From Allolobophora icterica (lineage: Eukaryota > Annelida > Clitellata > Crassiclitellata > Lumbricidae): a stretch of DNA of 64,000 nucleotides. Shown one piece after another: positions 59,301 through 64,000 of the stretch. The position numbers and the translations under genes are program-made. The notes beneath the pieces were generated by a model. That model ran no database searches. It saw nothing but the letters and a program-made list of their open reading frames with translations, and was not told where the DNA came from. The stretch covers positions 22,363,013 to 22,427,012 of the forward strand of contig OY744615.1 of the NCBI GenBank assembly GCA_963556255.1, given 5' to 3'. How positions within the stretch are numbered: position 1 is the first letter of the stretch; each line of letters begins with the position of its first letter.

Positions 59301-62300
59301 GTGGACCTTTGTCGACAACAGCCTCGAAAGTGTTAGCCCTATTCATAAATTTTAAGCTTCTCTTAACCCTTTAATGACAAGAGTGTATTAAAAGTGACTG
59401 GGAAACCAATGCAGCTCGATGTTAATAAACCTTGTTGATGTTAAGATGCACCCGTCTTAGAGCTGTTAAACAACCATGTTTCAGCACCTTTGATACATTC
59501 TTAACAATATGAATCTGGAAGGATAGCTTGCCTGGATATGAATTACTGAAATCCTGGGATTATGCAACTTGCACTGTTTGAAAGTCATCGAACAAAACTC
59601 AGTCACTGAATTTCTGCAAGCACAGAAGAACTCGCATGAATCATGTAGCCCTAGCACTGTCATGTTTGTCTTTGTGTGTTAGGTGAAGAGGTTGTTTTGA
59701 AGGTCGTTGAGATGCGCGAAATCAACTGTATTGCCGGTGCGCTTAAACTGTACTTCCGCGAGTTGAGGGAGCCTCTCTTTCCCCTTCAGTTGTTCGATGA
59801 ACTCATCTCATGCATTCGCCCTGACCAAACTGGTGGGTTTCAAGAAAAAGACATTATTGAATTTGTGGTTTGTTAAAAGCATGAGCCTGTAATTACAAAT
59901 TGAATAAGGGGTGGTTGGATGGTGAAAAATTAATATTGTCGGTGAAAGTGTGATTGTAAACTAATAAAACAAGGAGTAACTGAGTAAAAGCTGTGGTGAG
60001 ATCTTTCCAACATGTGTAATATAATCACCCAGATATTTTTTAATGTACCGTATTTTGTGGGTATTCATTTTCTATAGTAGAATATGTAACCACGTTCACT
60101 GATGTTTTACACCAGCATTCAGTAAACATTGCTTCACAGAATTCAATGTAACACTGATTTTCAGTACAGATCTCTTTATCTCTTCATGGGCTTCCAAAGT
60201 ACAAGTAGCCTAATTATGAGTGTTATAAAATAGAAACATAAGGTGGATGGTGCGCCGACAAAACGGCGCAGGACAAAACGGCGCAGACAAAACAGCGCGG
60301 CAACAAAACGGCGCAGTACAAAACGGCGCAGACAAAACGGCGCAAAACGTCGCAAAACTGAACTAAAGAACAATAGTTTATAGTAGCTTAATATATACTA
60401 AGCCGATATACTAGAAATAACTGTGTAACTTCATCGAGTCTTTTAGTTCATAGTTCATACGTTGTCATAAAATTTGCGCGTCTACCCCTTCTTTGCCTGC
60501 AGATATAAGTAGGCCTATCTTCCCAATAGTCCGCTAAAGGTGCAAGAACATGTGTAAATCATTCAAGAAGCGGGAAGAACGATTAAAATGTAAATTAAAC
60601 TAGAAGCGGGATGAACGATTAAAATGTAATTAAACTAGAAGCGGGAAGAACGAATAAAATGTAAATTAAACTAGAAGCGGGAAGAACGATTAAAATATAA
60701 ATTAAACTAGAGGCGGGATGAATGAATTAAATGTAATTAAACTAGAAGCGGGATGAACGATTAAAATATAAATTAAACTAGAAGCGGGATGAACGATTAA
60801 AATATAGCTAAAATATATCTAAAACGAGAAGCGGGAAGAACGATTACAATGTAAATTAAACTAGAAGACATGGATGAACGGCACTTTTTCATCGCTAATA
60901 AGCAAACAATCACTAGACGGGTATCATAGTCTTTGCACTGCGCCGTATTGTCTGCGCCGTTTTGTCGGGGTACTTTGAATTGCGCCGTTCTGTCTGCGCC
61001 GTTATGTCTGCGCCGTTTTGTCCTGCGCCGTTTTGTTACGGCGCCAAGGTGGATGATACTGTATTTATGAAAATCTGTTCCTTGATCTTGTGACAAGACT
61101 GGTTAATCGTGATTGTTTCTTCTCTCAGATTCGGATCTTAAAGCCCTAGAGAAGTCCATCAGCCGCATAAAGGAACTGCTTCTGCCGTTGCCAAGGGCAA
61201 CTGTCACTGTCATGAGATACCTGTTTGCATTTCTCAATCAGTAAGCTTTTTTTAACGCTGGCTTTAATTAGCACTTCCTTTTTCATTCACCTTGTTTCAA
61301 CATGGTAAATATTTTACTGAACCTTCTAGATATTAACTAATTGCTGAAATAATCAAGCAAAGTCTGATGCAGTTGTATGTATATCATCTATGTCGACTGT
61401 TACAGCCAAGGTGAAGGCACGAGGTGGCTTGTAATGGACTCCAGTTAAATCTGATAAAGACACGCTACTTGTGACTAATAACACATCATGCGTGTTAAGA
61501 ATTCTGGTTATGTTAGCACCAATCCCTCCTCAGCTGTGCTGCCCAAGTTTAAAAAAACACATCAAAATTTCACATGTTTCGGAATAGATGTGATAAAACA
61601 TTGCTCTTGATTCCTATCACTGATTGCAGTACATTTAAGATCCTTTTGCTGGAGTGGACTTCATTTGTCAGCCCTGCACTGGTTTACCAGGGTATAGCAG
61701 GGAGATTTGTGTTCTAGTCTTGAGTCATTGAGGTCAGCCATTGTGCTCTGCAGCTTGCAGTTATTTATGTGAATATTACAAAGCCCAGTAGTTTATCACA
61801 TTTGTACCAAAGTTATAGCAAAATGGAGGAGGCCATTGTTGACAAAACAAGGACGATATTGCACTGGGCTGCTGATCTCTTTTTTTCTGGTGTGCAACGT
61901 GATACGGTTGTTCCTCAATCATTAACTTCCAAAATACATCATTAAAGTTTCATGACGTTCCTTCACGATTTGTGAAATTCAAAGTTCAGTTTTGCACTTA
62001 GAGACATGCATCCTGAGAACTTCAAGTAAATGACTTTGTGCATTTTCTCACATAACTGTGGGGGAAATTTTTAGTGTTACAGAACACAGTGATGAGAACC
62101 TGATGGATGCACGTAATCTAGCAATCTGCTTTGGACCGACTCTCTTGCCAATGCCTCCTGAGAGAGCCAACAGCCAGAGCAAGGTTAACGACCTTGTCCA
62201 GTTACTCATTGTCCACCACGAGAAGATCTTTCCAAATGATGGAGGAGTCATCTACGAGAAGTGCATGACGGAAAGCTGGTAAGAACCATTTCATGCAGTT

Positions 62301-64000
62301 GATGTTGGTGAATTGGTGGTAGTTGGAAGAAGAGTTTCGTTGGTAGCAATTCAGTTGACAGTTGTGTCATTTGTAGTCACAGTTAATAAATATGTGGTAG
62401 CCATGTTTTGACTATCTGAAGTCATTGGCAAAAATGGTTAAATTTTTTAATGGTAGTTCTTATGAAGTTTGTAAATGTTACTGTAGTTGTGTTGTTGTTA
62501 ATCTTGTTCTTCATTATTTTCAGTGAGTTTGAAGACTGCTTGGACTTGGCACTGGACACAGTGGACAGCATTCCTGGTGTAAAGGGTGAAGACAGTGGAG
62601 ATGAAGGTTAGTGGTTAATGAAGTCCTGTTTTCTATGATTAAATAAACAACAGTTAGATTGCTCTCTTAATGTAATATTTTGCTAACTCAGATTTGCTGT
62701 TTACCTGTATGGTTGAACATTTTACCATTGTTCAATTACTGTATTTTCATGACTATGAGTCACTCCTGTGTATTAGGTGATACGATGCAGTGGCAACATT
62801 TTTGTAGAATCAATACACAGGTCGCACTGGCAGGTATGGAGCACATCCATACACAGATGGTCAGACACGTATAAGCACACATGCTACTGGTGACTAAATA
62901 TATGGTCATTATTAGCAAATACTAGATAAAATGATTACCTTGTGTTAAAATTAAATTTTATGCACTTTTGAAAGAAAATTTTGTCAACATTTGGTATTTG
63001 TTGTGGTTTTACGGTAGTTTTAGCAATTTGGAAATTAAAGATTAAAACCTTTGCTGTTGTTAGGATCTTACAATGATAAGCACTAGGTTCTATACCTCAC
63101 ATAGCTGCAGGGATCCTAGGATAATAGATTGACTGATAGAGAGGGTACTAGATATTAAACAGATTAACCAGTTCACCACCTTTATATAAGTCGTTACCTT
63201 TGACTCTCGTGTAAAAAATGGCAGCTTATAGTCCGGAAAATACAGTAGTGCTATCTCTGGGATTATATGTCTTATTTATCTCGCGTTTCTTATGTCACCT
63301 ACCTGGCCTTACCTAATTTTGCATCCTATCATTACTTCTACCTTGCCATTTTCTTTGTAGAATTGAGTAATATCGAAGCGATTGCACTTTACGACTTTGA
63401 TAGTCGCACTGGTCGAGAGTTGTCATTTAAGAAGGGTGACTTGCTTGTACTGAAACGCCGTTTGTCAGAGAACTGGTGGGAGGGACTGAGTGGCACTCAG
63501 CAGGGTCTCGTCCCAGACAGATACGTCACTAAGAATCGAGAAAGGTTCGTGGAATCCAATTTCAGTTTTATTCTGATTCTTAATTACACAAAATTATGTT
63601 TATTAGTTGTTTCAAAATAGCATATTTTAACTTTTATGTTTTATTTTAAGGAACAGGAATGTTGTGGATAAGTGTATTGTATATGCCAAAATACTTTTTA
63701 TATAATCGTAGAATAAAAATTGAGTAATTGTACATTTGATGTTACAATTACATAAGGGCAGCAATTTTGATTCTTTTTTTTCATTAGTTCATTTCCTTAT
63801 GAAGAAGTTTCCATGTTACATGTATGTTTAGGTTTCTTATTTATGATATTTGTTTTTTAATTATTGATCTATTTTTTTAGAGTTTTCTGTCTTGCTTGTA
63901 GTGTAAGTGGTGAAGAAAGACTGAGGACTTCTAGCGAGTCCTTACCTAGCAAGCCATCCGAGATCACACTTGATGCGTCACCAACGGTTGAAGGCTTTGA
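34511..64000 (+). CDS. srGAP-like F-BAR/RhoGAP/SH3 protein gene, 3' end outside window
   Basis: Nineteen exons join in phase to about 806 codons. Coding parts: 34511-34565, 43373-43556, 44246-44411, 45504-45566, 46951-47103, 48910-49038, 52295-52516, 53963-54064, 54956-55120, 56143-56246, 56775-56880, 57416-57476, 57964-58041, 59683-59832, 61129-61240, 62075-62278, 62524-62606, 63361-63544, 63902-64000. Residues about 15-330 form an F-BAR domain with the family mark QPHMGD. A coiled region follows, then RhoGAP at about 470-660 with arginine finger R512 (GLFRTSG), then SH3 at about 716-770 (ALYDFD, NWWEG). srGAPs bind Robo tails through SH3, shape membranes through F-BAR and switch off Rac/Cdc42/Rho at the plasma membrane. 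Order and spacing match srGAP/ARHGAP4. The C-terminal tail is missing. Introns 8 and 9 use GC donors. Confidence 0.92.
34877..34955. repeat. (GA)n microsatellite in srGAP intron 1
   Basis: About 39 GA units, 0.3 kb after exon 1. Confidence 0.97.
34960..35920. other. Intron 1 sequence, nothing recognised
   Basis: ATTATTATCATCATCATTATC-type low complexity near 35090-35120, then AT-rich sequence with short ORFs that I do not recognise. Confidence 0.35.
35931..36244. mobile_element. hAT-type MITE (314 bp) in srGAP intron 1
   Basis: Ends CAGGCCCTTAGCCAG and CTGGCTAAGGGCCTG are exact inverses. Perfect 8-bp duplication AGTTTTCT at 35923-35930 and 36245-36252. It also holds AAAGCATTCAAAGTCGTGAC. 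Confidence 0.95.
36253..37110. other. Intron 1 sequence, AT-rich
   Basis: About 36380-36590 is nearly pure A/T, with irregular AATAATATT. No gene. Confidence 0.4.
37118..37290 (+). repeat. Interspersed repeat, copy 1
   Basis: About 170 bp from GAAGAAGAAGAGCAGTCCC through GGTATGAAGTGTTA to GACAGTGTACAGT. The same unit recurs at 43619-43796 in the same orientation. The class is unknown. Confidence 0.8.
37915..38165 (+). mobile_element. tRNA-derived SINE, family A, copy 3
   Basis: Shares the family's B-box region (GTTCAATACCCGTAAGC), CAGGCTGCCAAGACGTGTG and the tail ACTGTCATATGCTTCAGTG. Confidence 0.7.
38208..38276 (-). mobile_element. tRNA-like SINE head
   Basis: - strand: A-box TCAAGTGGTTAGCATG and B-box GGTTCAAACCC at tRNA-like spacing. 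It lacks a good acceptor stem, so it is a SINE rather than a tRNA gene. Confidence 0.55.
38281..38431. repeat. (AT)n tracts flanking a 65-bp repeat
   Basis: (AT)n at 38281-38314 and 38378-38431. Between them TTTTCAGTGTTTATCTGTTG and neighbours recur at 39854-39920. Confidence 0.9.
38560..38800 (-). mobile_element. RTE-like LINE fragment
   Basis: The - strand fragment PVRAETWMLTKNLEMKLNAF followed by QQWCQRRILCL matches the YGAETWTLTKxxExKLxAFxxRxLRRIL region of RTE-like ORFs. Confidence 0.7.
38803..39060 (-). mobile_element. RTE-like LINE C-terminal end with (TGA)n tail
   Basis: The - strand reads KRHKGRPRLRWIDNITEDIT and later NDRGQWRSFIRTHRRQMA, then a stop and TGATGATGATGATG. It is the classic terminal part of RTE-like LINEs. 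Confidence 0.8.
39061..40020. other. Intron 1 sequence, nothing recognised
   Basis: AT-rich. The only repeat noted is the 65-bp unit at 39854-39920. Confidence 0.35.
40025..40085 (-). mobile_element. LINE/SINE tail remnant
   Basis: CAATCAATCATGGAATTTAT then ATAGCGCCTCTTCAAGGGCTCC and CTCAGAGGC is the shared tail in - orientation, with no body. Confidence 0.75.
40090..42580. other. Intron 1 sequence, nothing recognised
   Basis: AT-rich, with short duplications such as GCCGGAAGGATCATG (42147-42200) and GTTGTTTTTATATCTA (41690-41745). Confidence 0.35.
42595..42790 (-). mobile_element. Probable retroposon 3' end
   Basis: GACAAGACAAAACGTTTATT looks like a polyadenylation end read in reverse, followed by a body with AATTGCTCCGCTGGCAGGGA. 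Only the 3' part is present. Confidence 0.4.
43373..43556 (+). CDS. srGAP exon 2, F-BAR helix 1-2
   Basis: Acceptor CTGTTGTCAG and donor GTACAG. Encodes QLNEQLRCLDQRLDSHC and RAEIEQEYSKSLDRLLKQF, the conserved first F-BAR segment. Starts phase 1, ends phase 2. Confidence 0.93.
43619..43796 (+). repeat. Interspersed repeat, copy 2
   Basis: Same unit as 37118-37290, in srGAP intron 2. Confidence 0.8.
43905..43992 (+). mobile_element. LINE tail remnant
   Basis: TAAGCGCCCTTGTAAC...GGCGCTGTAGAAATTG followed by CATCATCATC is a LINE-type 3' end. Confidence 0.5.
44246..44411 (+). CDS. srGAP exon 3, F-BAR
   Basis: Acceptor GTGAAG (weak pyrimidine tract), donor GTTACC. Encodes MWQNLLDSTATQSRNHTVLS and FQQILDDLQGMYCK, matching the CWxxLLxxTRxxSRDH region. 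The start was chosen because it alone fits the phase. Confidence 0.8.
44500..44780 (+). mobile_element. tRNA-derived SINE, related to family A
   Basis: A-box region TAGAGTAATGGATAACAC and B-box region AGATCGAACCCGGT, with a body that includes GTGTGGCTGCC. The tail is diverged. Confidence 0.6.
45125..45205 (+). mobile_element. LINE 3' tail in srGAP intron 3
   Basis: GGGAGTGCCTCTGAGTAGAG then AAGAGGCGCTATATAAATTC and GATTGATTGATTGATTGAT. Confidence 0.85.
45504..45566 (+). CDS. srGAP exon 4, F-BAR
   Basis: 63 bases, phase 0 at both ends, acceptor TGATTTGCAG, donor GTAAGA. Encodes CRDIATSLHQEVAKVLGELQ. Confidence 0.88.
46088..46126. repeat. Perfect 15-bp hairpin
   Basis: CTTGAACTGTCAGCC and GGCTGACAGTTCAAG around a nine-base loop, in srGAP intron 4. 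Confidence 0.9.
46265..46420. repeat. Triple repeat of GTTGATGACC motif
   Basis: Three consecutive units of AAAAAGTTGATGACCTTTTT followed by AGGAACT. The same motif occurs inside several hAT MITEs. Confidence 0.85.
46951..47103 (+). CDS. srGAP exon 5, F-BAR
   Basis: Phase 0 at both ends. Encodes SMETYHIYHEQSRQSETKLR, the Y-H-x-Y-H signature of the srGAP F-BAR, and a basic stretch up to YLEKQTEK. Confidence 0.92.
48360..48530. repeat. (ATAC)n-rich low complexity
   Basis: CATACATACATAC runs with TATATA, in srGAP intron 5. Confidence 0.9.
48543..48680. mobile_element. Decayed copy of the CAGGGCTTTTTT MITE
   Basis: Shares TTTTTCAGCT, AATAATTTAGTTATTT and CAGAACCTTTTTTCT with 49431-49698. The ends have decayed. 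Confidence 0.65.
48910..49038 (+). CDS. srGAP exon 6, F-BAR
   Basis: Phase 0 at both ends, acceptor ATGAATTTCAG. Encodes KVMKARNDYLLSIETANAC, equivalent to the KARNDYLLxLxxxN motif, and KYFMEDLPELMD. Confidence 0.94.
49431..49698. mobile_element. hAT-type MITE (268 bp) in srGAP intron 6
   Basis: CAGGGCTTTTTTTC and GAAAAAAAGCACTG are inverted ends. Perfect 8-bp duplication GAATCGGT at 49423-49430 and 49699-49706. Contains GCGTTCCGGCACC repeats. Confidence 0.94.
50960..51526. mobile_element. hAT-type MITE, AGTTAAACTA-rich (567 bp)
   Basis: CAGTGATGGGCA and TGCCTATCACTG ends (one mismatch). Perfect 8-bp duplication GTCATGAA at 50952-50959 and 51527-51534. The interior is dense with TTTAGTTAAACT and its complement. 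Confidence 0.94.
51779..52040. repeat. Foldback made of three 65-bp units
   Basis: CCTGTTTTTATGCCC...-type units at 51779-51844 and 51860-51924 point the same way. A third at 51977-52040 is inverted, so the last two form a hairpin with a 52-base loop. Confidence 0.82.
52295..52516 (+). CDS. srGAP exon 7, end of F-BAR
   Basis: 74 codons, phase 0 at both ends. Ends KKYEYQPHMGDR; the QPHMGD motif is diagnostic for srGAP proteins. Confidence 0.95.
53380..53730. repeat. Imperfect tandem duplication in srGAP intron 7
   Basis: GAAGTGTCATGAACATCCTC and AATGGGATCTCTAA recur about 170 bases apart. It looks like part of a larger interspersed repeat that starts near 53100. Confidence 0.7.
53963..54064 (+). 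CDS. srGAP exon 8, coiled extension; GC donor
   Basis: Acceptor TTTTCTTTGCAG. Encodes ECELVALRPVQRELSERLK through ELKLQNEE. The only phase-compatible donor is GAG|GCAAGA; continued reading gives unrelated residues and a stop. Confidence 0.88.
54770..54840 (+). mobile_element. LINE 3' tail in srGAP intron 8
   Basis: GGGAGCGCCTCCAAGTAG then GAAGGGGCTCTATATAAATC and GAATGAATCA. The stem carries compensating-looking changes. Confidence 0.75.
54956..55120 (+). CDS. srGAP exon 9; GC donor
   Basis: Acceptor AATTATTTCAG. Encodes LWKTLVTTDKTMMERILKEF through ETQLFYLN. The homologous YFTKFKEY stretch is rebuilt only if AAT|GCGAGT is the donor. Confidence 0.87.
55540..55985 (+). mobile_element. CR1/L2-like LINE C-terminal fragment in srGAP intron 9
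   Basis: LHWLPVEFRIRFK, MGLLVEPRCSTAMGSRAFRV, AAPKEWNRLPMF and FKKRLKTRYFSLAFKHMDI across frame changes. Ends in AT-rich AATAATAATAA. Confidence 0.82.
56143..56246 (+). CDS. srGAP exon 10
   Basis: Acceptor TATCTTTTCCAG, donor GTAAGT. Encodes KLKEFLVNRNMIARLQARST, matching the srGAP linker before RhoGAP. Ends phase 2. Confidence 0.92.
56775..56880 (+). CDS. srGAP exon 11, linker to RhoGAP
   Basis: Basic MPIVPRMTKKKQLGK then RPKLFGGSIEEYVH, the start of the RhoGAP domain. Donor GTAGGT, phase 0. Confidence 0.92.
57416..57476 (+). CDS. srGAP exon 12, RhoGAP
   Basis: Encodes ATGQEIPLIIRCCINIINLH, the first RhoGAP helix. Phase 1 donor GTACTT. Confidence 0.93.
57964..58041 (+). CDS. srGAP exon 13, arginine finger
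   Basis: Encodes GMHQQGLFRTSGTQHEVNEF; Arg in GLFRTSG (residue about 512) is the catalytic arginine finger. The exon is closely followed by a hAT MITE (58112). Confidence 0.95.
58112..58437. mobile_element. hAT-type MITE (326 bp) in srGAP intron 13
   Basis: CAGTGCCGGCCTTAGG and CCTAAGGCCGGCACTG, exact 16-bp inverted ends. Perfect 8-bp duplication TTTAATCT at 58104-58111 and 58438-58445. Confidence 0.96.
59683..59832 (+). CDS. srGAP exon 14, RhoGAP
   Basis: Encodes CIAGALKLYFRELREPLFP, the most conserved RhoGAP block, whose Lys and Arg help bind the GTPase. Phase 1 donor GTGGGT. Confidence 0.96.
60250..61045. mobile_element. Mutator-like non-autonomous element in srGAP intron 14
   Basis: 10-bp duplication AAGGTGGATG at 60240-60249 and 61046-61055, the size typical of Mutator-like elements. 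The inverted ends are built of repeated GACAAAACGGCGCA units (about six at left, five at right). The core (about 60570-60870) is about eight copies of a 35-bp unit with AAACTAGAAGCGGGA. No ORF. Confidence 0.9.
61129..61240 (+). CDS. srGAP exon 15, RhoGAP
   Basis: Encodes LLLPLPRATVTVMRYLFAFL, matching LPRVVIVVMRYLFAFLN. It lies 83 bases after the Mutator-like element. Donor GTAAGC, phase 2. Confidence 0.95.
62075..62278 (+). CDS. srGAP exon 16, end of RhoGAP
   Basis: Encodes DENLMDARNLAICFGPTLLP, with the conserved Asn that positions the GTPase, through VIYEKCMTES. Donor GTAAGA, phase 2. Confidence 0.96.
62524..62606 (+). CDS. srGAP exon 17, acidic linker
   Basis: Encodes CEFEDCLDLALDTVDSIPGV and an acidic run before SH3. 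Phase 1 donor GTTAGT. Confidence 0.88.
63361..63544 (+). CDS. srGAP exon 18, SH3 domain
   Basis: Encodes a full SH3 domain: AIALYDFDSRTGRELSFKKG, SENWWEG and GLVPDRYV. In srGAPs this domain binds proline motifs of Robo receptors and other partners. Donor GTTCGT, phase 2. Confidence 0.96.
63902..64000 (+). CDS. srGAP exon 19, Ser-rich tail, cut by window edge
   Basis: Acceptor CTTGCTTGTAG fits phase 2. Encodes SVSGEERLRTSSESLPSKPS, a disordered region like that after SH3 in srGAPs. Continues outside. Confidence 0.82.

Overview
This is a piece of animal nuclear DNA, not bacterial: multi-exon genes with GT-AG introns, long AT-rich introns, tRNA-derived SINEs, LINE, LTR and DNA-transposon debris, and many long microsatellites. 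Intron size, repeat density and transposon mix suggest a marine invertebrate; I cannot fix the phylum from sequence alone.

Genes. (1) A + strand srGAP-type gene (SLIT-ROBO Rho GTPase-activating protein: F-BAR, RhoGAP, SH3) fills the right half. I trace 19 exons in phase, from an initiator ATG at 34511 to the window edge, about 806 codons; the C-terminus lies outside. (2) A BTB-BACK protein on the - strand occupies one long exon (25675-26903), with a splice donor straddling its last codon. (3) At the left edge, a short acidic first exon (7708-7771, -) and an exon reaching base 1 (1-261, -) are phase-compatible and probably belong to one gene.

The rest is mostly mobile DNA. 2843-5278 is a DNA transposon with 12-bp inverted ends and a TAA duplication; it carries a broken ORF of a widespread but, as far as I know, unnamed invertebrate protein family that looks RNase H-like. 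10688-13941 is a young Ty3/gypsy-type LTR element with 478-bp LTRs and one long but internally deleted ORF. 18700-20459 is a 1.76-kb element with 25-bp inverted ends, TA duplications and nine copies of a GGGGYATGTTGTCWCA-like motif. 60250-61045 is a Mutator-like non-autonomous element in an srGAP intron. 31831 to about 32080 is the 3' end of a Helitron. At least eleven short hAT-type non-autonomous elements have 8-bp target-site duplications that can be read directly, several of them inside srGAP introns.

LINE 3' fragments of CR1/L2-like and RTE-like type, and a SINE, share a GCGCCTCT...AGAGGCGC tail. A second tRNA-derived SINE family is present in about four copies. Microsatellites include (GA/GACA)n, (AC)n, (ATT)n facing (AAT)n, (ATGG)n, (ATC)n and (AT)n; the long ORFs across them are artefacts of low-complexity sequence.
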